From: Oscillibacter sp.
Lineage (GTDB): Bacteria; Bacillota; Clostridia; Oscillospirales; Oscillospiraceae
DNA length: 60,291 nt
Direction: 5' to 3'
Assembly (NCBI GenBank): GCA_017527365.1
Contig: JAFXQD010000053.1
Coordinates: 1-60,291, forward strand
Under the pieces are notes generated by a model. That model saw nothing but the letters and a program-made list of their open reading frames with translations, ran no database searches and was not told the origin of the DNA. Shown here piece by piece: positions 40,482 to 50,437 of the stretch; position 1 is the stretch's first letter, and each line of letters starts with the position of its first letter. The translations under genes and the position numbers were made by a program.

Positions 40482-42362
40482 TTACTTCATCAGTTCGCAC
40501 ACAAGGTCGGTATATTCGGACGGGTCGTCGAGGGGCAGTCCGGCGATAAGCAAAGCCTGACTGTACAACAGCGACGCGTACTTTTTCGCCTTCTCCGGGT
40601 CGTCCGTCACCGCCTGTTCCAGCGCCGCGAACGCCGGGTGCTCTACGTTCAGTTCCAGAATCCGCCCCGCCTGCATTCCGATGTCCGGCTGCACGGCGCG
40701 GAAATACTTCTCCATTTCAAAGCTCATGCCCTCCGCCGCGAGGCACACGGGGTGCGATTTCAGCCGCGCCGACGCCCGCACTTCCTTCACCTTGTCGCCG
40801 AGCGCCTCCTTGACAAAGTCGAACGCCGCCTTATGCGCTTCGGCGGTCTCCTTCGCCTTTTCCTCGTCGCCCTCCTCAATCTCTTGGTCGAGCGCGGAGC
40901 GGAAGTCCTTCTCCCGATAGGAGCGGAGCGTCTGGGCGCAAAACTCGTCCACTTCCTCCGTGAAGTAGAGGATTTCCGCGCCCTTGTCTTTCAGCAATTC
41001 CGTCTGCGGCAGGCGGTCAACTTTTTCGGGCGTCTCCCCGGCGGCATAGTAGATATATTTCTGCTCTCCGGGCATACGGTCGGCGTACTCCGCCAGCGTC
41101 ACGGGCTTCTTCTCCGAGGACGAGTAGAACATCAGCAGGTCTTGCAAGGCGTCCTTGTGGGCGCCGTAGTCGCTGACGACGCCGTACTTGATTTGCCGCC
41201 CGAACTGCTTCCAGAACGTCTCGTACTTTTCGCGGTCTTCTTCGCGGAGTTTGAGCAAGTCCGCCTTGACCTTCTTTTCCAGATTCCCGCCGATTACCTT
41301 TAACTGCCTGTCATGCTGTAGCAGTTCGCGGGAGATGTTTAGGGAAAGGTCGGGGGAATCCACGACGCCGCGCACAAAACGGAAGTATTCCGGGAGCAAG
41401 TCCGCGCACTTGTCCATAATGAGAACGCCGTTAGAATAAAGCTGCAGCCCCGCCTGATAGTCTTTGGTATAGAAGTCGTAAGGGGCAGCGGACGGCACGA
41501 ACAACAGCGCCTTGTAGGTCACGGCGCCCTCGACGGACACCGTAATCACGCGCAGAGGCTCGCCGTAATCGTGAAACTTGTCGCGGTAGAACTTGTTGTA
41601 CTCGTCGGCGGTGACTTCGCCCTTGGAGCGCTGCCACAGCGGAACCATAGAGTTCAGCGTGTCCTCTTCCTGATAGGTCTCATACTCCGGGTTGTCGTCG
41701 GGGGAGCCTTCCTTCTTGCGCGTCTTGCTCACTTCCATGCGAATCGGGAAGCGGATATAGTCGGAGTATTTGCGCACCAGCGACTGGACTTTCCAGCTTT
41801 GCAGGAACTCGCCGTAGTTTTCGTCGTCGGCGTCGGGCTTGATGTGCAGGATAATGTCCGTGCCGGCGGCGTCGCGGGTCGTCTCTTCGATGGTATAGCC
41901 CTCCGCGCCGTCCGATTCCCATTTCCACGCGGTTTCCTCGCCGTACTTGCGCGTGACAACCGTGATGTGGTCGGACACCATGAACGCGGAGTAGAAGCCC
42001 ACGCCGAACTGTCCGATAACGTCCGTGTCCTTGGCGTCGTCGCCGAGCTCCTGCTTGAAGCGGAACGAGCCGGAAGAGGCGATAACGCCTAAATTGTCCT
42101 CCAAGTCGGCGCGGCTCATGCCAATGCCGTTGTCGGAGACGGTCAACAGCCGCTTGTCGGCGTCAACCGCGAGGCGGATTTGAAAGTCCTTGCGCTCCAT
42201 GCCGACGGAGGCGTCCGTGAGCGCCATGTAGCAGAGTTTGTCGCAGGCGTCGCTGGCGTTGGAAATCAATTCGCGGAGGAAAATTTCCTTGTGCGTGTAG
42301 ATGGAATTAATCATCAGGTCGAGCAGGCGTTTGGATTCCGCCTTAAATTCTTTCTTTTCCAT
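40482..42362 (-). CDS. htpG: Molecular chaperone HtpG (bacterial Hsp90)
   Basis: ATP-dependent dimeric chaperone, 626 residues. Seen: FLRELISNASDACDKL, DNGIGMSRADLEDNLGVIASSGS, GQFGVGFYSAFMV (N-terminal GHKL ATPase loops), the middle domain with LNISRELLQHDRQLKVI, and a C-terminal dimerisation domain. ATG 42360-42362 gives the family start MEKKEFKAESKRLL; AAAGGAAG lies 15 bases upstream, further than normal, and a TTG ten codons earlier would enclose it. No clear promoter was identified. Confidence 0.96.
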   Translation of the reverse strand: MEKKEFKAESKRLLDLMINSIYTHKEIFLRELISNASDACDKLCYMALTDASVGMERKDFQIRLAVDADKRLLTVSDNGIGMSRADLEDNLGVIASSGSFRFKQELGDDAKDTDVIGQFGVGFYSAFMVSDHITVVTRKYGEETAWKWESDGAEGYTIEETTRDAAGTDIILHIKPDADDENYGEFLQSWKVQSLVRKYSDYIRFPIRMEVSKTRKKEGSPDDNPEYETYQEEDTLNSMVPLWQRSKGEVTADEYNKFYRDKFHDYGEPLRVITVSVEGAVTYKALLFVPSAAPYDFYTKDYQAGLQLYSNGVLIMDKCADLLPEYFRFVRGVVDSPDLSLNISRELLQHDRQLKVIGGNLEKKVKADLLKLREEDREKYETFWKQFGRQIKYGVVSDYGAHKDALQDLLMFYSSSEKKPVTLAEYADRMPGEQKYIYYAAGETPEKVDRLPQTELLKDKGAEILYFTEEVDEFCAQTLRSYREKDFRSALDQEIEEGDEEKAKETAEAHKAAFDFVKEALGDKVKEVRASARLKSHPVCLAAEGMSFEMEKYFRAVQPDIGMQAGRILELNVEHPAFAALEQAVTDDPEKAKKYASLLYSQALLIAGLPLDDPSEYTDLVCELMK

Positions 42363-42486
42363 AGCGGGAAATCGCGCTTCCTTTCGGTTCAAAATTACGG
42401 GGCGGCGAAACCGTCCCTTTCATCGCGCATTGGCGCGGACAGTAACGGGCAGTTGTGTCGAATTTGTAAAATTTATCCTGAAACGG

Positions 42487-42515
42487 TTGCCAGCGGGGGG
42501 ATTTTAGGCTACAAT
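42487..42515 (+). promoter_or_regulatory. Promoter of the zinc-ribbon membrane protein
   Basis: TTGCCA, 17-base spacer, TACAAT, 44 bases before the GTG start. Confidence 0.65.
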
Positions 42516-42559
42516 AGGGAAAAACCCCGGCGGGAAGCCGGATAGGGAGAGGGGATAGC

Positions 42560-43006
42560 GTGGAACGGTTGCAAGACATCCTGCAAAAAGCGCGAATCGC
42601 GGCGGGGCGGTTCATGCTGGGACGCAACGGAATGGACGAGTTGAACTACGCCCTGCTGTGGGCGTACCTCGCGCTATGCGTGGTGCGCGCCGTAATCGTG
42701 TGGCTGACGCGGAGCGCGATTGCGGGCGGGGTTTTCGACGTAATCGCGGACATCGCGGCGATAGCCATGCTCTACCGCGTCCTGTCGCGGAATTTGCCCA
42801 AGCGCCAAGGCGAAAACCTGCGCTTCCTGAACTGGCGGAAGCGGGCGCAACGCCTGACGGAAGGGGCAATTCGGCGCCATAAGGACAAGGCGCACAAATA
42901 CTATGCCTGCAAGCAGTGCGGGACAATCTGCCGCGTTCCGACGGGCAAAGGGAATATCGTCATCACCTGCCCGAAATGCGGCGCGAAAATACAGGCCAAG
43001 ACATAA
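42560..43006 (+). CDS. Small membrane protein with C-terminal zinc ribbon
   Basis: A 148-residue protein. Seen: two membrane helices (about residues 28-47 and 55-72), a basic linker, and a C-terminal zinc ribbon YYACKQCGTICRVPTGKGNIVITCPKCG in pieces (CxxC-x-CxxC, residues 113-143). It is of the family of clostridial zinc-ribbon membrane proteins without known function. It begins at GTG 42560 with GAGAGGGG six bases upstream and ends before a strong terminator. It is divergent from htpG. Confidence 0.82.
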   Translation: MERLQDILQKARIAAGRFMLGRNGMDELNYALLWAYLALCVVRAVIVWLTRSAIAGGVFDVIADIAAIAMLYRVLSRNLPKRQGENLRFLNWRKRAQRLTEGAIRRHKDKAHKYYACKQCGTICRVPTGKGNIVITCPKCGAKIQAKT

Positions 43007-43021
43007 CGGCGCGGACGCGCC

Positions 43022-43052
43022 GCCCTCCCCCGCGAATCCGGGGGAGGGCTTT
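43022..43052. terminator. Terminator between the zinc-ribbon gene and the LtaS-like gene
   Basis: GCCCTCCCCCG pairs with CGGGGGAGGGC with a TTT following; again of the CCCTCCCC palindrome type. Confidence 0.78.
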
Positions 43053-43059
43053 CCGTTCT

Positions 43060-45276
43060 CTATGGCCCGGCGCGGTTCATCTCCGAGGTAATATAACGTT
43101 TCCCGTAGATGGCGTCGTAGAGCACGCATGAGCGGAGATAGAGCAAATGTTCCTCTTCTTCCGACAAGCCCGCCTGCGCTTGCGAATAGAACGGCTCGCC
43201 GTCGCCGTTGACGAAGTACACTTCCCGGCTGACAAGCTGGACGTTCGCCGACAGGCAAGCCAGCTTCCACCAGCGGGAAACGGGCTGTCCGGTCAATTTC
43301 AGAATGTCGGGGCCGAACGAGAGGACGCCCGAATGCTTGCGCGTCCCGGCTTGTCCATGCAATAGGGCGGCGTCGTTCGCCCAGATAAGGTAATCGCTGG
43401 AATAGATGTCGCCGATTTGCTCCGTCGTCCACAGGCTCGTGTCGCCGCCGGGGACAAGCCCTAACTGCGTGTAGACGGCGCGTCCGTTGGGCATGGACAG
43501 CGTGGGGCGGTGGTCGCCGAAAAAGGCGACAATCGTCGGGACGGGATATTCCCGCAGGGCGTCGGTGATTTCCCTCAGCGCGGCGTCGGCGCGCACAATG
43601 CCCTCGACGCCCACTTTCAGGATTTCCAATTCGGAGCGCTTCAATTTCGGCGCCGTCACCTTGACCTGCGAAACGCCGTTGAACTTGTCGGGGTTGAAGG
43701 GCTGGTGGTTCTCCATGGTAATGCCGTAGAGGAACGCCTTGTTCCCGGCGTTGTTGATAGCCCGCATTTCGTGAAGCATGGCCTCAAAGAAATAGGAATC
43801 CTTCATGTAGTAGCCGCCGTAAAGGTTGCCGTTCCACTCTATGCCAAGGGCGCGGATTTCCTCCGAGTACAGGCTTTTTGAGTAGCCCATGAGCGGGTAT
43901 GTCACGGTGCGGTTGTAGAGGCTGTTGTCGTAGGCGTGGAGCATTTCCGCCGTATAATTGCCAAGGTTCGTATACTGTTCGGCGAGGGCGTCGAACAGTT
44001 CGTAGGTTTCGTCGGGCATGAAGCATATGTTCGTCCCTGCGTCAAGGTCGAGTTCGCCAATGCCCGACTGCATGGACATTTCGATATAGCCCGTGCCGTA
44101 GCCGAGATAATGCGAGTAGAAACGCCCGCTAATGCTCTCCGCTTGCAAGGCGTGGTAATTCTCCACGGGGTCGCGGTCGTAGGTCACGCCCGTCAGGCGC
44201 GTCGCGTCAAAGAAGCTCTCCGAGAGAATCACAAGCACATTGGGCATAACCGGGGCTTCGGCGCCCTCTTCCGTCTGCGGCTCGTTCGTAGGAAGGCTCA
44301 GGGCGTCGATTTCGTCCAGAACCTCCCGCATTTGCTCTTCGCTATAGCCCTCCGGCGGGCTGATTTTTTGCAGGAACAGCTCGCGCCACAGGCTCACCGT
44401 CAAGCCGTAGAGCCTGTGATTGGTGGCGGGGGGCAGTCGGTCGGCGACATCCACGCGGAACAGCCCGCCGACGGCGCCCGTCATGCCGGTTGAGAACAGG
44501 CAGAGCGTCAGCGCAAGCGACGCGGCGATAGGGACAACCCGGTCAATGCCTCTGGTGCGGGTGAGTTCGGCGGCGAAAAAGAGAACCAGCACGCAGAACG
44601 TCAGGAACCAGACCGCCCTCCAAAACACGTCGGGCGGGGTCAGCTCCCCGGCGACGCCCGCGATGTCGCCCGTCTGCCCGATGAGCCCGAAGTCCGACAG
44701 GACAAGGGGCGTCCCGTCAATGCGGAGCTTGAAGTAATTGACCAGCGCGGCGGCAAGCCCTATCACGGACGCCAGCAGGGAGGAAAGCCACAGCCGTCCG
44801 ACGAGCGAGCCTAACAGGGCTATCACGCTTCCATAGAGCATTCCGGAGAGGAAGAAACTTCCGATTCGTTCCGCCGCCCACGACGCCATTTCCGTGAAAC
44901 TGCCTATCCGCACGGCCTCCACCGACGCCGTGACCGCAAAACCCATGAGCAGGGAGAAAATGCCGAACTCCCTCCACTGGCTCAACGCGCCGAGGCGCAT
45001 ACGTCCGCGATACCTGCGCTTCTTTGTCAGGAACGCGGGCAGGGGCGGGACATGCCGCCGGAGGGTTGCGAAAAACTGCGCGAGGACGCGCACGAGGAGC
45101 GCCCAGCCGCGTTTGATTTGCGCCCAAGCCCACGCGCCGATTTTGACGGCGGCGGCGCGGAGCGCGTCCCACAGGGCGGCGGCGATTTGCCTCCAGAGCG
45201 GCGGCGTTTCGACGTGCGGGGGCGGGGACGCCCCCGGCGGCGGGGGCAGCCAAGGCAAGTCCTCCCCGGACTGCAT
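43060..45276 (-). CDS. LTA synthase-like sulfatase-fold membrane enzyme
   Basis: A 738-residue enzyme of the LtaS family, which transfers phosphoglycerol or similar groups to lipid-anchored polymers outside the membrane. Seen: a Pro-rich N-terminal region (residues 7-22) before five membrane helices (about 85-280), then a sulfatase-like domain with VLVILSESFFDATRL, GTGYIEMSMQSG at the catalytic region, FLYGITMENHQPF and IVAFFGDHRPTL (metal-binding GDH). I start at ATG 45274-45276, which has AAAGGGG upstream, rather than an unsupported TTG. The Pro-rich cytoplasmic N-terminus is unusual. It lies downstream of a basic Pro-rich protein and glyS. Confidence 0.88.
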   Translation of the reverse strand: MQSGEDLPWLPPPPGASPPPHVETPPLWRQIAAALWDALRAAAVKIGAWAWAQIKRGWALLVRVLAQFFATLRRHVPPLPAFLTKKRRYRGRMRLGALSQWREFGIFSLLMGFAVTASVEAVRIGSFTEMASWAAERIGSFFLSGMLYGSVIALLGSLVGRLWLSSLLASVIGLAAALVNYFKLRIDGTPLVLSDFGLIGQTGDIAGVAGELTPPDVFWRAVWFLTFCVLVLFFAAELTRTRGIDRVVPIAASLALTLCLFSTGMTGAVGGLFRVDVADRLPPATNHRLYGLTVSLWRELFLQKISPPEGYSEEQMREVLDEIDALSLPTNEPQTEEGAEAPVMPNVLVILSESFFDATRLTGVTYDRDPVENYHALQAESISGRFYSHYLGYGTGYIEMSMQSGIGELDLDAGTNICFMPDETYELFDALAEQYTNLGNYTAEMLHAYDNSLYNRTVTYPLMGYSKSLYSEEIRALGIEWNGNLYGGYYMKDSYFFEAMLHEMRAINNAGNKAFLYGITMENHQPFNPDKFNGVSQVKVTAPKLKRSELEILKVGVEGIVRADAALREITDALREYPVPTIVAFFGDHRPTLSMPNGRAVYTQLGLVPGGDTSLWTTEQIGDIYSSDYLIWANDAALLHGQAGTRKHSGVLSFGPDILKLTGQPVSRWWKLACLSANVQLVSREVYFVNGDGEPFYSQAQAGLSEEEEHLLYLRSCVLYDAIYGKRYITSEMNRAGP

Positions 45277-45343
45277 GTCCGCCCCTTTGCGGCGCTCAAG
45301 GCTTTCCTTGCCCTCTTTCAAAGCCTGCCTCAAACGGCGGGGG

Positions 45344-45949
45344 TTAATGGGGCGCGGCGCCGGACAAGCGGAAAGCGGTTCGGGCGGCGGCTCCGGGGCG
45401 GGTTCCTTCGGCTATGGGAACGGATTTGCGGCTTTTGCGCCGCTGTCCCTTGCGCTTTTGCGACGGCTGTTCCAACAAGAGCGCGTCCGGCGTCAGCGGG
45501 ACGGGAGGCAAAGCCTTTGCCGTCGGGCGGGGAGGCGGCGTTTCCGGCTGGTAGATTTGTATCTTGTCTGCGGACGCTTCCGGAAAGCGAATATCGGCGG
45601 GGCGCCGCAAGAGCGGCGCGGACTGTCCCGCAACCGCCGGCGGTTCGGCGGCGGCGGGCGCGGAGGGCTCCGGGACGGGCGGCGCGGAAGGCGGGGCTTG
45701 CTCTTTGGGATTTTTCAACTTGTAATCCGCTTTCGTCCGCCGCTCCTGCCGCCCCGTCTTGCGGACGGCTTCGGAATCGCTTCCCGACGGGCTTTGAAGC
45801 GCTTCCGGACGAATCGCGCCGTCCGCGTTGCGCCGCGCCTGCCCGTATGGGGCGGAGTTCTTTCCCGACGAGCGTTTCTTGTGAGGCTTATTCTTAGAGA
45901 CTTTAGAAATAGAGCGCCCCCCCTTTCTGTCAAACGGCGCGGTTTCCAA
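45344..45949 (-). CDS. Basic proline-rich protein of unknown function
   Basis: A 201-residue frame that I cannot place. It is Lys/Arg-rich in its first 80 residues and Pro/Ala-rich in the middle, and ends in a basic Arg/Lys cluster; no folded domain is seen. It lies in the same orientation and fits exactly between glyS and the LtaS-like gene, with third-position G/C bias like its neighbours, so it is probably real. The only standard start is TTG one base from the glyS stop. A stronger ribosome site (GAAAGGGGGG) lies before ATT TCT AAA at codon 14, so an ATT start is possible. Confidence 0.5.
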   Translation of the reverse strand: METAPFDRKGGRSISKVSKNKPHKKRSSGKNSAPYGQARRNADGAIRPEALQSPSGSDSEAVRKTGRQERRTKADYKLKNPKEQAPPSAPPVPEPSAPAAAEPPAVAGQSAPLLRRPADIRFPEASADKIQIYQPETPPPRPTAKALPPVPLTPDALLLEQPSQKRKGQRRKSRKSVPIAEGTRPGAAARTAFRLSGAAPH

Positions 45950-47347
45950 TCAGTACGCCAGCTTTTCCGCCAAATACGCCCGCAATTCGGCAATGGGAAC
46001 GCGGTCTTGCGCCATCGTGTCGCGGTCGCGCACGGTTACGCAATTATCCTCTTCCGTCTGGAAATCGACCGTCACGCAGTAGGGCGTTCCAATCTCGTCC
46101 TCCCGGCGGTAGCGCTTGCCGATAGAGCCCGTGTCGTCAAAGTCTGCCATCCAATCCTTGGAAAGCTCCTGTTGCAGTTCCTTCGCCTTGCCGCTCAATT
46201 TCTTGGACAGCGGCAGTACCGCCGCCTTAAAGGGCGCAATCGCGGGATGAAAGCGCATGACCGTGCGCACGTCGTTTTTCGCCTCGTCCACGACTTCCTC
46301 GTCATACGCTTCCACGAGCAGCGCCAGCGTCATGCGGTCGGCGCCTAACGACGGTTCTATGACATAGGGGATGTAATGCTCGTTCTTCTCTTGGTCGAAA
46401 TAGGTCAAATCCTGCCCGGAATGCTCCTGATGTTGTTTCAGGTCGTAGTCGGTGCGGTCGGCGACGCCCCAGAGCTCGCCCCAGCCGAACGGGAACAGGT
46501 ACTCAAAATCGGTGGTCGCCTTGGAGTAGAACGCCAGCTCTTCCGGCGTATGGTCGCGCAGGCGCAGGTTTTCCTCTTTGATATTCAAGCCAATCAGCCA
46601 GTCGCGGCAGTACGCCCGCCAATACTGGAACCATTCCAAATCGGTTTCGGGCTTGCAGAAGAACTCAAGCTCCATCTGCTCAAACTCGCGGATACGGAAA
46701 ATGAAGTTGCCCGGCGTGATTTCGTTCCGGAAGGATTTCCCGACTTGGCAGACGCCGAACGGCAGTTTGCGGCGGGTCGTGCGCTGAATCGCCGGGAAGT
46801 TGACGAAAATGCCTTGCGCGGTCTCCGGACGCAGATACACTTCGCTGGCGGTGTCCTCCGTCACGCCCTGATGTGTCTTGAACATGAGGTTAAAGCGGCG
46901 GATGTCGGTGAAGTCGCTCTTGCCGCAACCCGGACACGGCACGGAATGCTCGCGGATGAACGCCACCAAATCTTCCTGCGTCATGGATTCCACGACAACG
47001 TCCATGCCGTTTTCCTTGACGTATTCCTCTACCAGTTTGTCGGCGCGGTGGCGCATTTTGCAGGCGCGGCAGTCAATCAGGGGGTCGTTGAAGGTGGAGA
47101 CGTGCCCCGACGCCACCCATACTTCCGGATTCATCAGAATCGCGGCGTCAAGCCCGACGTTGTAGGGGTTTTCCTGCACGAACTTCTTCCACCAAGCGCG
47201 TTTGACGTTGTTTTTCAGTTCCACGCCGAGCGGGCCGTAGTCCCAGCTATTGGCGAGCCCGCCGTAAATCTCGCTGCCGGGGAACACAAAGCCGCGCCCC
47301 TTGCATAGCGCCACAATGCGCTCCATGGTTTTCCGCCGATTGTCCAT
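45950..47347 (-). CDS. glyS: Glycyl-tRNA synthetase (dimeric type)
   Basis: Charges tRNA-Gly; class II alpha2-type enzyme as in Bacillota, 465 residues. Seen: [29 protein letters not shown] in pieces (motif region with glycine recognition), [11 protein letters not shown] and CPGCGKSDF (zinc-type cysteines), [28 protein letters not shown] (motif 2 region), [14 protein letters not shown] (motif 3) and a C-terminal anticodon-binding domain. AGGAGG lies ten bases before the ATG. It follows a long structured leader and promoter and is co-oriented with the Pro-rich protein and LtaS-like genes. Confidence 0.97.
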   Translation of the reverse strand: MDNRRKTMERIVALCKGRGFVFPGSEIYGGLANSWDYGPLGVELKNNVKRAWWKKFVQENPYNVGLDAAILMNPEVWVASGHVSTFNDPLIDCRACKMRHRADKLVEEYVKENGMDVVVESMTQEDLVAFIREHSVPCPGCGKSDFTDIRRFNLMFKTHQGVTEDTASEVYLRPETAQGIFVNFPAIQRTTRRKLPFGVCQVGKSFRNEITPGNFIFRIREFEQMELEFFCKPETDLEWFQYWRAYCRDWLIGLNIKEENLRLRDHTPEELAFYSKATTDFEYLFPFGWGELWGVADRTDYDLKQHQEHSGQDLTYFDQEKNEHYIPYVIEPSLGADRMTLALLVEAYDEEVVDEAKNDVRTVMRFHPAIAPFKAAVLPLSKKLSGKAKELQQELSKDWMADFDDTGSIGKRYRREDEIGTPYCVTVDFQTEEDNCVTVRDRDTMAQDRVPIAELRAYLAEKLAY

Positions 47348-47619
47348 ATGCTAACATCCTCCTGTTGTCACGAAAAACGCCCCGGCCTTGCGGCTCGGAG
47401 CGGATTCAGAACATTTCAACTCGCGTCCCGCGCCGGGACGGACGCCGGAACTTCATATCCGGTTTTTTAACGCCGATAAGACCGCATATATGGCATTGCC
47501 GCTTCCGATGCCCTTCCGGAAAATCAGCCAGCCTGATTTTGGAAAGAGAACATGAAATTTCGTTTATTTCATAATGATTATAGTCATAAAGATGACGAAA
47601 ACTCCTAACCATTACGCGG
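47348..47619 (-). promoter_or_regulatory. Long structured leader of glyS with terminator-like hairpin
   Basis: About 270 untranslated bases, partly A/T-rich unlike the rest of the window. On the minus strand it contains GTCAT/ATGAC and ATGAAAT/ATTTCAT hairpins, a perfect AAAATCAG/CTGATTTT hairpin, CCGGA/TCCGG and GTCCCG/CGGGAC stems, and finally CGCTCC-gagCC...GGccGGGGCG followed by five T residues (47372-47403), a terminator just before the ribosome site. This suggests attenuation. The T-box consensus (UGGNACCGCG) was not found. A short start-stop frame (MTIIIMK) lies near its 5' end. Confidence 0.55.
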
Positions 47620-47625
47620 GTTGGA

Positions 47626-47654
47626 ATTATACCATGACGGCGGGGGCTTGTCAA
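47626..47654 (-). promoter_or_regulatory. Promoter of glyS
   Basis: Minus-strand TTGACA, 17-base spacer, TATAAT preceded by TGG, one of the strongest promoters in the window. Confidence 0.85.
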
Positions 47655-47698
47655 GGCGGAAATCAGCGGCGGCGGGACGCAGGCGAAAAGGACGCTTG

Positions 47699-49987
47699 TT
47701 ATTTGCGGTTGCGGTTGAAGTTTATGAGACAGCCCGCTTGAATAATTTCCCGCTCGTTCTCCGTCATGTCGCGGATATAAAGGGCAATTTCCCGCGCCTC
47801 GCCGTCTTTCAGCACATAGGCCGGTATATCGTCCGTCTTGTTTTCGCGCAGGGCGGTTCCGATTCCGGGGACGTAAATCCAGTCGCCGACCTCGAACGCC
47901 GTCGGCTCGCCTTTCAGATGAAACGGCAACATACCCCAGTTTATCACGTTGGAGCGGTAGCGTTTCGTCGCGTAGTCCTGCGCGATGTTCGCCAAGGCGC
48001 CGAGCACGCGCTGACAACTCGCGGCCTGTTCGCGGGCGGAGCCGTCGCCGGGCTTGTTGGCGTAAATCGTGGAGCCGATTTCGATTTCCTCCGGCTTTAC
48101 GCTCTCCTGTCCGGGAATGGTTTGAACGACGCGGTAAACGTCCTTCAATTCCGGGATTTCGCCGCCCTGTTCGCGGGCGACTTCCAGCGCGTCTACGGCT
48201 TTCGTCCTCCCCACATATTCCGGGTCGCGGCGCGACAGCGTGAACTCCGCAAGCCCTAACGGGTTGGAGCGGTAGGAGGAAGTTTCGCCGGACGGAATCA
48301 GCTCGTCGGTCGTCGTAACCTCGTCCAGAATTTTAGAGCAGACTTTCAGGAGAATATTTTCCTGCAAGGCGGGGCGTTCGGGCCAGTCCTTAATATTGGG
48401 GCCGTAGAACAAGTCTTTCGACAAGTCCGCCTTGCCGAAGCCGTTGTAGACGCGGGCTTTGTAGGGGCTTTCGTCGAAACGATAGGCGGGGACGTTTCCG
48501 AACGCGTCGGCGTACTGTTCCGCGCTGGTCAGCAGGCCGCCGTTGGCCGCCGTCGCCGCGACGGAGCGGGCGTCCATCAGCGCCACCGCCGACATTTGCC
48601 CGCTTCCGGGCTTGGAGCCTTCCCGGTTGGGAAAATTGCGCGTCGTATGGCGGACGGAGAAGCCGTTATGGTTGGGCGTGTCGCCCGCGCCGAAGCAGGG
48701 GCCGCAGAACGCCGTCTTAATCACCGCGCCCGCCGCCGCCAAATCCGCAAGCGCCCCCTTGCGGGACAAGTCCATATACACGGGCATGGAGGACGGATAG
48801 ACGCTCAACGTAAACTCGTTCGCGCCGATACTCTTGCCTTTGAGCAGGTTTGCCGCCTCTACGATGTTCGTATAGCCGCCGCCCGCGCAACCCGCGATAA
48901 TGCCCTGCTGAACCTGTAATTTGCCGTCTCTTACCTTGTCAAGAAGCGTATAAGGTGCGCGGCCTTGGCTGACTTTCTCCGCCGCCTTTTCCGCCTCGCG
49001 GAGAATGTCCGTCAAGTTGGCGTTGAACTCGTCGATTTCGTAGGCGTTGGACGGGTGGAACGGCATGGCAATCATGGGCTTAATGGTCGAAAGGTCGATT
49101 TCAATGCAACCGTCATAATAAGCCACGTCCGCCGGATTGAGTTCTTTGTAGTCGCCGGGGCGTCCGTGCTCGGTAAGGTAGGCTTTTGTGTCGTCGTCGG
49201 TGCGCCAGACGGAGCTAAGGCACGTCGTTTCCGTGGTCATCACGTCCACGCCGTTGCGGTAGTCCGTGGACATGGACGCCACGCCGGGGCCGACAAATTC
49301 CATGACCTTGTTTTTCACATAGCCGTTTTTGTAGACCGCGCCGCAAATGGCGAGCGCAATGTCATGCGGCCCCACCCACGGATTCGGCTTTCCCGTCAGG
49401 TAAACCGCCGCGACGCCCGGATAGGCGCTGTCCCACGTGTCGCCCAGAATCTGCTTGTCGAGTTCGCCGCCGCCCTCGCCGACGGCCATTGTCCCCAGCG
49501 CGCCGTAACGGGTATGGGAGTCGGAGCCTAAAATCATCTTGCCGCAACCCGCGAACATCTCCCGCATATACTGGTGGATAACGGCCATATGGGGCGGGAC
49601 AAAGATTCCGCCGTACTTTTGCGCCGCCGTGAGGCCAAACATATGGTCGTCCTCGTTAATCGTGCCGCCGACCGCGCACAGGGAGTTGTGGCAACAGGTC
49701 AGGACATAGGGCACGGGAAACGTAGTCATGCCCGACGCCCGCGCCGTCTGGATAATGCCGACATAGGTAATGTCGTGGGAAGTCAGCGCGTCGAACTTGA
49801 TTTGCAACGCGTCCGGATTGCCGCTCTTGTTGTGCGCTTGCAGAATGCCGTAGGCAATCGTGCCCTTTCTGGCCTCGGCCTTGTCGGGCGCTTTTCCGGT
49901 CAGTTCCCGAACCCTCGCGGCGTTCGCTTCCGGGACAATCTCCGCGCCGCGAACCAGATATACGCCGCCGTCGTACAGTTTTACCAT
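47699..49987 (-). CDS. Aconitase-family hydratase (YbhJ-like)
   Basis: A 762-residue [4Fe-4S] hydro-lyase of the aconitase superfamily. Cluster-ligand segments: [14 protein letters not shown] region, [10 protein letters not shown] (Cys), and [12 protein letters not shown] (two Cys), followed by the C-terminal swivel domain with [14 protein letters not shown] [16 protein letters not shown] and [13 protein letters not shown]. The N-terminus [14 protein letters not shown] matches the YbhJ-type hydratases rather than classical AcnA/AcnB. The exact substrate is not certain; citrate/isocitrate interconversion is plausible but a citrate lyase in the same window makes an alternative possible. GAGGAGG lies eight bases before the ATG. 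Confidence 0.88.
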   Translation of the reverse strand: MVKLYDGGVYLVRGAEIVPEANAARVRELTGKAPDKAEARKGTIAYGILQAHNKSGNPDALQIKFDALTSHDITYVGIIQTARASGMTTFPVPYVLTCCHNSLCAVGGTINEDDHMFGLTAAQKYGGIFVPPHMAVIHQYMREMFAGCGKMILGSDSHTRYGALGTMAVGEGGGELDKQILGDTWDSAYPGVAAVYLTGKPNPWVGPHDIALAICGAVYKNGYVKNKVMEFVGPGVASMSTDYRNGVDVMTTETTCLSSVWRTDDDTKAYLTEHGRPGDYKELNPADVAYYDGCIEIDLSTIKPMIAMPFHPSNAYEIDEFNANLTDILREAEKAAEKVSQGRAPYTLLDKVRDGKLQVQQGIIAGCAGGGYTNIVEAANLLKGKSIGANEFTLSVYPSSMPVYMDLSRKGALADLAAAGAVIKTAFCGPCFGAGDTPNHNGFSVRHTTRNFPNREGSKPGSGQMSAVALMDARSVAATAANGGLLTSAEQYADAFGNVPAYRFDESPYKARVYNGFGKADLSKDLFYGPNIKDWPERPALQENILLKVCSKILDEVTTTDELIPSGETSSYRSNPLGLAEFTLSRRDPEYVGRTKAVDALEVAREQGGEIPELKDVYRVVQTIPGQESVKPEEIEIGSTIYANKPGDGSAREQAASCQRVLGALANIAQDYATKRYRSNVINWGMLPFHLKGEPTAFEVGDWIYVPGIGTALRENKTDDIPAYVLKDGEAREIALYIRDMTENEREIIQAGCLINFNRNRK

Positions 49988-50262
49988 TCGTTTTTCCTCC
50001 TCGCTCTGCTTTTGTCATGGGAAAGAGCCTTTCCCGTTTTCGCCTCCGCCTTGGGGCGGAGCCAATGTCTCCGCCAGTATAGCACATCCCCGCCCCGCCG
50101 TAAAGCGCGTTGCGAAAATTTGCGGCGGAATGCGCGAAAACGGTTTCTGGGCGGGGCGCGGCTTTCGCCCGGATACGGAACATAAAAGCGATTGCCATAG
50201 GCAACGGTCATTTTTTACAATCTTTTTTGCGGAAATTTTGCGGACTTCCGCCAAAAATACGC
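49988..50262. other. Divergent intergenic region before uraA
   Basis: Contains the ribosome site and promoter of the hydratase gene on the minus strand. Between that promoter and the uraA promoter (50105-50262) I see no gene or clear operator; a short A/T-rich stretch lies near 50210-50240. Confidence 0.6.
50076..50104 (-). promoter_or_regulatory. Promoter of the aconitase-family gene
   Basis: Minus-strand TTTACG, 17-base spacer, TATACT preceded by TGC. Confidence 0.6.
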
Positions 50263-50291
50263 TTGCCAACGCCCGCTTGTTTTTGTATAAT
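50263..50291 (+). promoter_or_regulatory. Promoter of the uraA-rsmA unit
   Basis: TTGCCA, 17-base spacer, TATAAT, followed by the leader peptide. Confidence 0.75.
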
Positions 50292-50319
50292 GGGAAAAAT
50301 CACGGGAGGAGGGAGCGCA

Positions 50320-50385
50320 ATGTTTCAAGCGCGGTATTACGACATCGGACGCCTTCCCGTGGTTTCCCGTTTTTGCCGGCTGTAA
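50320..50385 (+). CDS. Leader peptide of the uraA attenuator
   Basis: A 21-codon frame with an excellent ribosome site (GGAGGAGGGAGC just before ATG 50320). The peptide begins MFQARYYDIGRL and ends in a Phe-Cys-Arg-Leu tail with stop TAA at 50383-50385. The stop lies inside the loop of the terminator hairpin, and five T residues (50370-50374) precede that hairpin. This is the arrangement of the enterobacterial pyrBI leader, in which a ribosome close behind RNA polymerase prevents the terminator from folding. The role is inferred from position. Confidence 0.7.
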   Translation: MFQARYYDIGRLPVVSRFCRL

Positions 50386-50401
50386 GCGCCGGCGTTTTTT
50401 T
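50375..50401 (+). terminator. Attenuator terminator upstream of uraA
   Basis: GCCGGC, a seven-base loop holding the leader stop codon, GCCGGC, then G and seven T residues. It is a complete intrinsic terminator 37 bases before the uraA start. Confidence 0.85.
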
Positions 50402-50437
50402 GCCCGGATAACCGGGAAACGCGGAAAGGAGAGCTTC

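Noticed and set aside
47348..47619. T-box riboswitch upstream of glyS
   Set aside because: The UGGNACCGCG antiterminator consensus was not found, so I report only a structured leader.
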